Shown one piece after another: positions 50,501-61,321 of a DNA stretch of 64,000 nt. The DNA comes from Salvia splendens. Its lineage: Eukaryota > Streptophyta > Magnoliopsida > Lamiales > Lamiaceae. The translations under genes were made by a program, and so were the position numbers. The notes under the pieces were generated by a model. That model saw nothing but the letters and a program-made list of their open reading frames with translations. It was not told where the DNA came from and made no database searches. Position 1 is the first letter of the stretch; the number at the start of each line of letters is the position of its first letter. The DNA is taken from positions 17,418,188-17,482,187 of the forward strand of contig NC_056053.1 of the NCBI RefSeq assembly GCF_004379255.2, written 5' to 3'.

Positions 50501-51675
50501 GTTAAGGATCAGATAAACAACATGGTAGTTGCTAACAACATAGCATGTTTCATTCCTCAAGGAGGCGGCGTCAAGGTAAACTAGATATATATGTACGTAC
50601 TTTGTCTGTCGTCTATGAATTCTGGTTGGTTTGATATGCGTATACATCCGCAGCTGCACTCGTGGAATGGATCCTCTAAACTGCTCAATCAAAACAAGAA
50701 TGTCAAATGTTTGGCTCTGGTGCAAGGGAAACTCTACTGTGGATGTCAGGATACTAGCATTCAGGTTTTTAAGTCCTGTCCCAAAATATATATTCACGCG
50801 ACTGCATGATTCTTTGATTTTCGTACGAACATGAACTCAAAGAGAAATCTTGTATGTTTGATGCTATTATGCTAATATTGAGTTGTGCCTCGTTCACAAC
50901 AATGCGTAGTTGCTGTCAAGCGTGAAGTTTTGTTGCGTATGTTATTTAAAAAAATGTTGGTATCAAGGTTCACGTTCATGTTCTTGAGAACATCGAATGT
51001 TCAGACAATCGCATGTGCAACTGTACAGACATTTGATTTGCCACCCGTATTTCAGGAAATCGACCTAGTAACGGGAACGCTAGGAAATATACAGAGCGGC
51101 TCCAAGAAACTCATAGGGAAAGCCAATCCTGTTTACGCGCTCCAAGTACATGACGGGCTGCTATATGCAGCAGGGCCTTCCCTCGACGGAGCAAATGTTA
51201 AGGTATTTCGTTAATTTGAGTCCATTGTGATGCGGCCATGTTGCAAATAACCTATTCAAAATAAATGCCATTGCGCTTCTCTGATCCATTAGATTTGGAG
51301 CACATCAAACTATAGTTTGGTCGGATCATTGCCATCGACATTGGATGTACGGACCATGGCCGTGAGCTCGGAGCTCGTATATCTCGGATCCAAAGTGGGA
51401 ACTGTTGAAGTTTGGTGCAGAAAGAAGCTTAGCAGAGTTGAAACACTTCAAACAAACCTCATCAGCAGAATTCTTTGCATGGCCCTTGACACAAATCAGG
51501 ATATCTTAGTCGTTGGAACCTCTGATGGCAGAATTCAGGTAACGCAATCCACCTTTTTCTCTTAATTATAGTTAATCCAGAAGAATGAATAATTTTTTCT
51601 TTAAATTATGAACACAAATTTTTCTCTGATTTTAAAATGTCTTGGGTAATTTTGCAGACATGGGGGCTTAGCTAG
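44538..51675 (+). CDS. LIN: LIN/CERBERUS-like U-box E3 ubiquitin ligase with WD40 repeats
   Basis: Fifteen coding exons: 44538-44959, 45062-45380, 46621-46800, 47620-47675, 47749-48834, 48923-49067, 49180-49440, 49569-49875, 49953-50077, 50138-50377, 50453-50575, 50654-50764, 51056-51202, 51293-51538, 51658-51675. Sum 3786 bp, 1261 aa, in frame. The N-terminal helical region (SSSPSVRASSLRLAESLLSS; LEDNCRVFARYFKQVL) precedes a short linker with a (GE)n run. The U-box is KDFVCPITARIFDDPVTLET through GQTYERSAIQEWL to LPKTNYVLKRLI. Then come armadillo-like helices (STMHTLLIYLQKA; EEPRKMSIYREEAIDALI) and C-terminal WD40 units (GKIFSGHSDGTIKVWG; LYSGSVDRTVRIWS; LVVGTSDGRIQTWG). Lotus CERBERUS and Medicago LIN have this architecture and are required for root-nodule and mycorrhizal infection. 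This protein is shorter because its linker is shorter, so it may be a LIN-type paralogue. Confidence 0.9.
46639..46679. repeat. Coding GAAGGA microsatellite
   Basis: About six units of (GAAGGA) in exon 3 of the LIN-like gene, encoding alternating Gly-Glu. The repeat keeps frame and sits in the variable linker before the U-box. Confidence 0.8.
46865..47111. mobile_element. Stowaway-like MITE in intron 3 of the LIN-like gene
   Basis: CTCCCTCCATCCCATAAAAA at the left; TTATGGGACATGGGGAG at the right; TA on each side. A further broken end (tattatgggacggaggg) lies near 47205-47222. Confidence 0.75.
47310..47565. mobile_element. Stowaway-like MITE in intron 3 of the LIN-like gene
   Basis: CTCTCTCCGTCCCTTATTAA ... 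TTATTAGGGAGGGGATGGAGGGAG with TA on both sides, 256 bp. It ends only 54 bp before exon 4. Confidence 0.75.
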
Positions 51676-52080
51676 AGGAAGGATATAAAATGTCGGAAGA
51701 TTTAGAGATAAGAAATTTGTTATATTTTTTCGTCCTCCAATAAAGCATCTGTTATAATTTTTCGACCTCAAGAAGACATACATACATCTACATATATATG
51801 AAGAATTCATCGTGTCAGCAACAATTTATTTCATAGCATAGCACCAAACGAAGACATACTTACAAGAGGAGATGCAGACGAAGAATCGAATAAAATAAAG
51901 TGGTCGAAGATGAAGATTGTTCTGCACGTAAACGTAATAACCAGAGAAAATTCATTTTAGATTCCAAAACGAATGCTATAGGTACACACAGTTTTAGAAT
52001 CCAATAGCCAAAATTAGAAGAAATATTCACCAGAAAGAGCAATTGTCAGAGCTGCTTTTGCAATTATAGTCAATTACACA
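51676..52080. other. Spacer between convergent genes
   Basis: Holds the 3' UTRs of the LIN-like gene (+) and of the RanBP2 zinc-finger gene (-). No other feature seen. Confidence 0.55.
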
Positions 52081-55000
52081 CTAAAATGCACCCCTTCCGA
52101 GAGGACGCCGACCATCTCGTCTCCGGTTCATATGCATATCACGGTGATAATCCTTAGCTGGTGGCCCGCCTCTAGCCGGTGACCTGCTCCTATCCCTGAT
52201 ATGAGATACCCAGCCACGGGGAGGAACTGCTGATGCAGGAGGTGGAGACAAAAACCTACCTCCATAGCCTCCTCTCCTCTCATGAAAAAAGTTATCCCTT
52301 CCACGGTGGTCTCTATGGCCCCATTCTGGCAGTGGGGGTCCATCGTAATATCCAAACCTGTCCCTAGGGTCATCTTCAAGAAAGTTTGGCCTTTCACCGC
52401 GCATTAGAGGATCAGGCAATCTTACTTCATTTCTTCCCGGTGGTCCAGAAGCTCTAAAGTCTCTGTCGTCTCTTGGCCAGCCACGAGGGGGAGACCTGTA
52501 GCCACCATTCATATTCCTTACAGGAGAATGATCCAATAGAGCAGGTGGAACACGATCGCGAGGGGGAAATGGGGGACCCAAATACCCTCCTCTCCTAGGG
52601 CTTCCAGATGAAGCATAACGGGGCCTGTTGCAGTTGTTGCAATGCTCTCGCCTTGCAAAATTCAAATTTTTACATCTGTAACATGGTAGAAAGTATGTAT
52701 CAGATAACCAATTACAAAACAAGCAAAGCTAAAATGTCAAACTTACTACTATATTACAAAAAAACACAGACAAGTACAAAATGCCACCACTCAGTTCTAT
52801 GGTAGTTTCTTCTCCTTCATTTATCACACAATTATTAGGAAAATCATTTCAATTGCCACATGCAAACTTCCTTCCACTACCAGCAAAAAAAACTCCCATC
52901 GCCCCAATCAATAGTCTTATTTTTCCGTTTTGGTCCGTCTCATAAAATTAGTCCACTCCCATTTTTGGAAAATTTCTCTCTTATGAGGTGGCCAATTCTC
53001 CACTTAACATCACTCCAATAACTTTTTATTTCTATCTCTCTACTACTTTACCAATTTTGCATTAAAACCCATGCGTTCGAAAAGTCCCTATTTTTATGGG
53101 ACGGAGCGAGTAAAAAATGGAAGATATATAAATATATACACACACACACACACACATACACTTAATAATTAGTATGAAAATAATGTTTTTTCAACTGAAA
53201 CAAAGCATGCAAAAGATGCATACAAAATCAAATCAAAAACAGGTGAAAGATGAAAAGGAGTATATCAGACACTCACAAGGGATCTTGGCAAAACCAATCT
53301 CCTTCTCTTGGTCGTACATTAGGATTATTTCTAGGAACACCTTCAACTCTTAATGGTTCAGGACCTCCAGACCCACGTGCCAAGTGATCATAACCTCTAC
53401 CAGGAAACCGACCACCATCCTTACCACGGGCATAGGGGGGTGAGTAGTCACGATATTGACCAGGTTCTCTCTCATTCCGGAAACCACGACCCCTTGATGA
53501 ACCAAAGGTTTCAAAACCTGGACTAGAACGACGATGAGCATCCCTTCTACGGATAGGAGAATCAGAACCTGCCCGCTTTCTATATCCTGAAAGAAACCAG
53601 TGAAGCTCAGGATGTGAACACCAAATCACAAAGAGTAGATGTCATGTCACCAAGAACAGTTCCTACAGAAGCCAATTTTTGCAACCCCAGAAATGCCAAG
53701 AACAATTAAAATCATGTCAACAAACAGTAACCACTGCCGATTGCTGAAGCATCTCCTTACCAAGAATACGAACAAGAAATACAACACTTACTCACCCCTA
53801 AGATCATACTCAAGACCACTGGAGAAGCCAGCTAGCTTGAAATTGATTCAGTGCTACATGTTGCAGCAATCACACATTTAAAATAAGTAGACCCTACGTA
53901 TCAAGCAAATATGAAACGAACAATGACTAAAAGCCAGATGACAATTCAACAAGAAATGGCAATGCACCATGTGTTTCGCTCGAAAGTAGAGGACAAATAC
54001 TGCAGTACAGAAGACAGCACCAAATGTTTCAGAAACAAACTTCATTCAACTCAAACTTTATCCAGAAATCTTCAGAGTTCATAAGCTCATCCAAAGCACA
54101 TGAAACTACTCAAGTTACGCACCAGAGTCCCTCCATCACCAACCCAAAAATACAGCCAGAAGGTTTGACCATGCACACCTTAAAAGGGTCTGAAAAGGAA
54201 CATCCCACCAGGTAAAAGCAGTTACATCCCATATGATCAAAAGTCGATATAACACTACTAAACTTGGTTTCCACTTTCAGTCTGCTCACCGCCAATATAT
54301 TCCTTTCTTGTCAGTAGTATACTTGCTAAAAAATGATCTACAAGAACCAGCACTTAACAACAGAACAGATTATAACAACCCCAGTTTCAGTCAGCTCTTC
54401 AATAACCTTTGTAGTTTCTGAAACCACTTCAGATCCCAAAAAGAAAACGTATCACTATTATTCATAACCATAATAATGAAATCAACAGATTGTAAAAGTT
54501 AGTGTTCATTGCCAGCTTTGCTGGTACCCTTCATTCCTCTCCCTCAACACCATAACAGCTTCTTTGGCCTACTAATAAATCTTAACGAATTTGACTTTGA
54601 AAACTAATTAAACTGAAAATTCTGCCACCATCAGGACATCTTCGCATCTCATGGGAAAGGCATTGTTTTCCAGATGCCATGTAAATATGTTAAATTTCTA
54701 TAAGCAAAAGTCTACTTGATGACATCACGTGCCCATAGTAGCTTTACAAAAGCACACATCCCAAGGCTGGTCAGTGGAACATATCATTATATCAGTAAAC
54801 CTTGTATATCCATCAAGTAGTTCTCCTCACATATTTAAACCTCTTAAATAATCAAAACAGTTCCAACAAGCCATCCTCAAGACCCAAATTCTTGCACCAG
54901 GCAATATATACAGCTGTAGAAAACAACAGAAAAACCCATTCACAATTCAATAGTCCATATGCATGATTCCTTAACATACAACACAAGGCAGTGCAGAGAG

Positions 55001-57006
55001 GGTGGATGATACTGTTTAATAAAATTGAAGCTCCAATATGATTACAACGTAAAACAACTAAAGCATTAGAATAAGGTAGTACATTAGATTGTACCAGATG
55101 GAGTACAAAAAATCTAAATGAATATAAGGCTGTCATAATTCATAAACAGCATTTGAGTGGATATTTTATCTTGTTAAGAAATTTAAGGCAAGGACATAAA
55201 GATGAAACTCTAACCCATCAACATTACAAAGTATTGCATGTAACCCTTGCTATGTTGACAAATCTTATTCTACAAGAAATTATTTTCCTGTTAGGCACAT
55301 GTTAGCCCAAATTGTATCATATATTGTAAATAGATGAAGTTCTCTTGGAAATAATACAATGTTATCAAATAGCGGATATGGCGGCGCTATGGCATGGCGT
55401 TCGGTGGTGGAAACGCCATAGCACCATGTCGCTGCCATAGCACCGCCATATCCGACATTTGACAACATTGCGTGTGTACCCCATTTAGGAATGGGGCATT
55501 ATGCAAGAAACATGGTGGTTAGAGTTGTATATTATGCTTTATTAATTGTTTAAAGTGTTTTAGATGTTTATATTTTTAATATTTTATAATTTTTGAATTA
55601 TATATAAATATATAAGTATTATTTTATTTATTTAATTATTGACCGCCATATCCGCCATACTAATACGCCATATCCCTGTGGCGGTTTTTAGGCAAACCGC
55701 CATAAGCCGACATACGAGATTGATAAAATTGAAATAATATAACGATTTAGTTCATTATTTGCATTTTAAGGTCTTTGCAGTGCACAGAAAAATTTAAGGG
55801 AAAAAATAAAGTTAGATGAAGGCACATGGAGCCTGTCTCCAACGAAAAACACTTATTTATCCTCTTCGTCTAAATTAATGTTGGAAGAAAAAAATAACAA
55901 CACTAAATTTAATTTTGGTTAGTATGGTTTACCCACAATATATGGGAATAAGTAACTTATAATGCAAGCACATAATTTGTAGAAATTCCAAAAAAACATT
56001 ATTTACTGTTATGTCAAGCTTCCAACCAAGAGCAAGACACAACTTACAAAGAAACTATAGCACTGACCTCAAAGAAATCCATGTATAACACAGCTGTCTT
56101 TACCAAACAAGCAACTTCTGAATGTCCCCACAGAAATTATCTTATCCAAATACAAACATGCATAATCAAATGGCAGAAGAAGATGAACATCTGTGTTCCT
56201 TGTTACTTGTGATTCCTAGATTGTAAATCGTATACTAGCATAAGAGTATTTACAAACATGCATAATCAATTGGCAGAAGAAGATGAACATCTGTGTTCCT
56301 TGTTACTTGTGATTCCTAGATTGTAAATCGCATACTAGCATAAGAGTATTTACAAACATGCATAATCAAATGGCAGAAGAAGATGAACATCTGTGTTCCT
56401 TGTTACTTGTGATTCCTAGATTGCAAATCGCATACTAGCATAAGAGTATTTAATGCAGTCGTTAAACTCCAGACGAACTAAATAATCAGAAATTGAAGGC
56501 ATTGACTCATAAACAATCCAAATGTATATCAGTGATATTCGAACTTAAATGCTCTAAATCAACACAAAATATTGCACAACCATGAGCCGATTAAGAGAAT
56601 CTCATTCCGAAATGAAATGCATACGAAAATCCCCCAAAATTCAAATTAAACATTTCCAAAACTTGAAAATCGGCACGTAATCAACTAACTCCAATTAATT
56701 GAAAACGACGAAAGCAGTCCTTGTAGGGCCAAAACTTCTAGGGTTAGGTTCGGGAACTAAACTAGTTAACTAAGAAATGAAGAAAAGAAGAGCAGGAGTA
56801 GTACCATGGCCGTCGTGCCGAGCAGAGCGAGAGTGAGGAGGCGGATCCCGGCGAACTTCGCCAGGCTCGTAATCGCTGGCGCCGGCGCCGGTGGCTCCAT
56901 CCTCGGCCTTGGCTGCGCCTCCAGCAGTGTCGGCGGCAGGACGCACGACAAGGCTGCTCAAGAGTGGGTGGTGCGGCGCGGCCGAACCCTTCTCTCGTGA
57001 ACCCAT
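52081..57006 (-). CDS. RanBP2-type zinc-finger, RG/RS-rich RNA-binding protein (At4g28990-like)
   Basis: Three coding exons on the minus strand: 57006-56805, 53586-53277, 52675-52081; 369 codons, 368 aa, in frame. The N-terminus is MGSREKGSAAPHHPLLSSLV and then ASDYEPGEVRRDPPPHSRS. Exon 2 is rich in Arg, Gly and Ser (GRGFRNEREPGQYRDYSPPY). Residues ~162-190 form a RanBP2 zinc finger, EGDWFCQDPLCKNLNFARRE then HCNNCNRPRY, which fits W-x-C-x4-C-x3-N-x6-C-x2-C. The C-terminal half has RGG- and RS-like blocks (GGYRSPPRGW; RDRSRSPARGG; RRRDGRRPLGRGAF). Such fingers bind single-stranded RNA, so a nuclear role in splicing or RNP assembly is inferred. The Arabidopsis relative is also near NINJA by locus number, which suggests conserved gene order. 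Intron 1 is 3.2 kb and holds repeats. Confidence 0.88.
52915..53112. mobile_element. Decayed Stowaway-like MITE in intron 2 of the zinc-finger gene
   Basis: The right end tttttatgggacggagcgag with TA is clear; the left end (ttccgttttggtccgtctca) is eroded. Confidence 0.55.
53137..53160. repeat. (AC)n microsatellite
   Basis: About nine ac units in intron 2 of the zinc-finger gene. Confidence 0.85.
55357..55729. repeat. gccata-rich fold-back repeat, MITE-like
   Basis: 55357-55470 is a fold-back: caatgttatcaaatagcgga at the left, inverse of tccgacatttgacaacattg at the right, with repeated gccata/tatggc units between. About 150 bp on, a second gccata-rich block (55640-55729) ends in gattgataaaattg, which may be the true distant end. 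Probably a hAT-like MITE; no target duplication settled. Confidence 0.6.
56151..56450. repeat. Three tandem 100 bp units
   Basis: Units start at 56151, 56251 and 56351 with tacaaacatgcataatcaa and differ by only a few substitutions (for example ttgtaaatcg versus ttgcaaatcg). They lie in intron 1 of the zinc-finger gene. Confidence 0.95.
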
Positions 57007-57169
57007 TTCTCTCCCAGGCCGGAAATTTCGATGTGAGCAGACCGCAATTTCAACAAATAAAAATTCAAAAATTATATGGTCGGACCAAACCCTAATTACT
57101 GGAAATCCCAATAGCGGGATTTTGATTGGTTTTGTTTATAAGTGAGTTTAGATTAGTCGGGGAGTGTTA

Positions 57170-58112
57170 GGGCTAGTTTGGTTTGCCCTTTATGGTTTCT
57201 CAAGAAAAGGAATGGCTCTTGTTAGTGATTCCCTTTTCATGGTAGCCTAGAAATATTTCTATTATTTGGTTTGACTTCTATGGTTTCTATAGTTTAAATT
57301 CGGATGTTTGGTTTGGATTTTAGGCACTTAAGAATAGCTTGTAATACTAGAAATATCCTCATATATTTTTCTTATTTCCAATATTATCCTCATCTAACCC
57401 TAGCAATAAATTATTGAGGAGCCGCCAAAATTCACAGCCTTCTCGCAACCTCTTCAACAAGATTTCGCCTCTTCGCAGGCTTGAGTATCGATTTCACTTC
57501 AATTTGCTGGAGAACCCGAGAACTTCGATTATTCCTTAATTTGTCACCCTAAATATGAATCTGGAATAGTTTTAACCACAATATTCAGGTGGAATATGTA
57601 GCACAATGCTAGAAATAGTCAATTATGAGAGTTGAATGGACGAAACACAGATTATCGTTACAAATCTGAAACTGTTGAATCGAAATCCACAAGATAAATT
57701 TGTGGGCTTCACGCACGAATTTGGGATTCAAATACGCAGGTGGAAGCTTACATTGGTCGTCGTGGGTATTTAATTCGAAGTCCCAGGAGAAGTCGATGCC
57801 AATTGATTAATATGCGGAGAGAAAACGAGAGCAGACAACGGCTTGAAATTGTAAAAAGAGGCGTGAAATTTATGTGAATGAAGAAGATGGGGACATTTTG
57901 GTCATTTCAGATTTTCAATAAAGTGAACACTACGAGCCAGAAAATGTATCTTTCAAAATTTGGGAGATACCTTAACTAATGAAATGGGCACTAATGAGGT
58001 GGGCCGGAGACATTTTTGCAGGCCCTCTTGAAAGGGTATTTGACAAACCAAACACGAGAAAAGGTTTGTTTGTGGGCATTTAATACTCCTATTTGCCAAA
58101 CCAAACATCTCC
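57170..58112. mobile_element. Harbinger-like non-autonomous element
   Basis: TTA at 57167-57169 and 58113-58115. Ends GGGCTAGTTTGGTTTGCC and the inverse of GCCAAACCAAACATCTCC. The middle (about 57420-57860) is less AT-rich and non-coding. Termini match imperfectly, so it is an older copy. Confidence 0.7.
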
Positions 58113-58689
58113 TTATATTGATAACTCAATAGTTAATTGCTAATTATAATTTAATAATAGTTAACGGCTTAGAACATCAATCCTGAAATGTTAATACGAT
58201 CAATAAAAAATGTCAATAAGGATATTAAGGTCAATTTACAATAAATTAGTTGTAACTAACTTCTGAAAAATATCACGTAACTTTAAAATGCATATAACTT
58301 TCTCGATATAAATTATTTTTTCGCACAACATATATCAAATTAAAGATAATTTCATAAGGATTCTAACAAGATCTCACTTGCATATGTTCCGATGTCAAAA
58401 TTTGAAAAAAAAATCAAACAAATTCAAAAAAATTCAATTTTTTCATACAACAACAAATGTCAACATATTATATAAAATATATCAATATAATACATATAGA
58501 ATGTCATTCTTAAATCAATGTGTTGACATTCTCAAAGCATTTTGTTGATATTTTCAAAACACTATATTGACATTTTCATCCAAAACCCTAATTTGGTAGT
58601 TTTTTTATATATTTCAATTTAATTAATAAAAATGAAAATTGCACGTGGCAAATTTTAGACCACTAGATTTTTAAAATCCTATGGTCTTA
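58113..58689. other. Intergenic, AT-rich
   Basis: Contains short tgttgacatt/aatgtcaaca-type motifs that repeat several times between about 58450 and 58580. No gene seen. Confidence 0.4.
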
Positions 58690-59861
58690 GAGCATCATTA
58701 ACCCCGTCCCCAATTTAGGTCCCAAGTTCCCTCCACGTCATCATTCCCCTAAATTTGAGTCACATGCCACAACCCCTCTAACCCTACAGGCCCATCCCAG
58801 ACCACAACTATTAAATTGCACTATTCACAACTCCAGCCTATATTACTTGTAATAATTGAAAACGTTGAGCAATTATAAAAATAATAAATTATAAACTAAA
58901 AAATTTAAAAATTAGAATATTAAAAAAAAGTGCAAAAAAATTAAACAAATAATAATTAATATGGTCAGACACGTCGCTCGCCCCTCTCCCTCTTCTTCCT
59001 CTTCCTCTTCCTCCCTCTTCTTCCTCTCCCCCTCCCTCTTCTTCCTCTTCCAAATGCGTAAAAATTCAGAAATTGGGGGCCAGGACTAGGGCTGCGGAAA
59101 AATACCGAAATACCAAAATATCGGCCTTACCGTACCGAAAAAAATATCGAATATACCAAATTTTCTGTATACCGTGATTTTTGGTACTGTATGATACCTT
59201 ACTGAAATATTTCGGTAAGGTAAAGGTATGAATTTTTATATACCGCGGCATACCGAAATTCGGTATATACCGTAATTTAAGGTATATACTGTAAAATATG
59301 AATATAATAATATATAAAGTATTTTATATATTTTTAAATTATAAAATTTATTGTGAAATATAATATAATATGAATAAAATATACTAGTATTTAATACCCT
59401 GTGTATTATTTAAATTACTATAAAATATAAATAGTATTCTAAAAACTCAAATATTCCATTTTCATTGATATTGAAAGTAAGGTATACCGCAAAAGTATGG
59501 TATACCGAACTTTGGTACGGCATAGCGAAAATGAGGTACGATATCGGTATGAAAATTCTCCATACCGAAAATTTTGGTAAGATAAATGTATAATTTTTTC
59601 GCATACCGAATTTACGGTAAGGTATACGGTATGGTGGTTTCGGTAAGGTATACCGTACCTACCCAGCCCTACCCAGGACCGGCCCGAACCCCCTCCAACG
59701 CCGGGCCGGGACGCAACGGGTCACAGCCCTAGAAGCTCCATCGCCGGCTAGGCTGGACCCCGGGCGCGGCCCCGGGACAGGCCGGAAAACGTGCTCGTTT
59801 AACGCGTGGGCCGCGGGCCGAGACCCAGGTGCGGTCCGGCCCGCTCGCGTTAATGATGCTC
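58690..59861. mobile_element. Harbinger-like non-autonomous element containing a nested hAT element
   Basis: GAGCATCATTAACCCCGTCC at the left, inverse of GCGTTAATGATGCTC at the right, with TTA at 58687-58689 and 59862-59864. It shares GAGCATC ends with the transposase-bearing element at 37211. Without the nested insert it is about 0.6 kb and non-coding. Confidence 0.85.
59087..59671. mobile_element. Non-autonomous hAT element nested in a Harbinger element
   Basis: Begins TAGGGCTG and ends CAGCCCTA. The 8 bp flanks are gccaggac (59079-59086) and cccaggac (59672-59679), seven of eight identical. The interior is full of taccg/cggta motifs in both directions (for example ggtaaggtataccg), the subterminal pattern of hAT elements. 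Confidence 0.8.
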
Positions 59862-59864
59862 TTA

Positions 59865-60866
59865 AATTAGTTGTAGTTAGCAACTAGAGATTGAGTTAGC
59901 AATTGATCACTTCCCTAGATTAGTCACTGTTAACTATATTTTGCAAGGTAATTTATTTTAATTCTGACATTATTGCAATAAATATGATAATATTGATATA
60001 AAAAAATGATAATATCTATGCAATATATAAAAGGGGAGTTTTAGAGAAATTTACAAGATTGTCATTTAATTTAAAAGTTATATTAAATTAAAAATGTATA
60101 ATTAAAGGCCTAAACACTTGTGATTGAATGGAGTGAGTGGAGGTTTTACAATGTCATTTAAATTTGGAGATATGGGAAATAATTAGATTGCCTTCCATTT
60201 TAAATCAATTAAATTATCTTGATTTGTGGATAATTAAATCGTATAATAAAACACAGATCTTAATTTACTTTATAATAATCCAATATCTACCCTACATAAA
60301 ACAAAAATAATTATATATGTAAACAACAATTAGATATTAACAAATTTAGTAAAATTTGGCAAATAATTCAACACATAACATTACTTTATTAATATGATAA
60401 TTAACCATTGATGACAAAGTGAAAGTATAGTTTAATTTATTAGTTTTGAATATATTTATTGTACACAAATTTATTGGCAAGAAATTAGGACTTTTGTGAT
60501 TTTATTTCAATTTGTAAATTATAATTATATTTGGGAAATAAACCATACACTTATTTGATTACTATGCAATTTAAACTTTTGATTGGAATTCCAAATAAAA
60601 GGGAATCTCCTAACTTTATTTTTATACAAAAACAAAAATATATTTTCTTAGTTTAGATATTGCTGGCAAAAATATCTATAAATGCACAACTTGTAATTTG
60701 GATTTCGTTTCATCCATGTTTCATCAAGTGGAGCCTCTAAATTAAGTGGAGTGGGTGGGAGGTTTTACAAGGGTTACGTGCATAATATTTTAGCCTATAA
60801 ATATGTCATTTAAAGGCTGGATATCCACACATACCTACTTACCTTATAAAACTCAAGCATATCATT
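59865..60866. other. Intergenic, AT-rich
   Basis: No gene. A related motif (gtggaggttttacaatgtcatttaaa near 60136; gtgggaggttttacaagggt near 60754) occurs twice about 0.6 kb apart. Confidence 0.4.
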
Positions 60867-61321
60867 TAGACATGCACAAACCGAACCGGACCACCGGTTA
60901 ACCGGCGGTTCAGCGGTTCCAACGGTAGGATTCTGGCTAGGGCGTAGGTTTCGGGCTAGGTGTGCAGAAAAACCGGCAGCTTACGTCAGAAACCGGCGGT
61001 TTCCGACGATTCGGCATCTTTTTCAGGTGGCAGCGTATAGGTGGCAGTGTATAGGCCTGAAAACCGATCAGAAACCGCCGGTTTTCGTCAGAAACCGTGG
61101 ACTGAACCGCCGGTTCAGTCCGAAACTGCCGTTCAGGCGGTAAACCGGCCGATATTTGAAATTTGAATTTTTTTTTATTTCTTCCAATTTTACTCCTATA
61201 AATACCCCACTTCCCCATCATTTTTACTCACTCCATTCTTGTGTTAACAATGATTTCCTTCTCAATCTCAATTTACCATTTCTTTAATACTCCATATTCC
61301 ATACTACTTTCATTTTGCATT

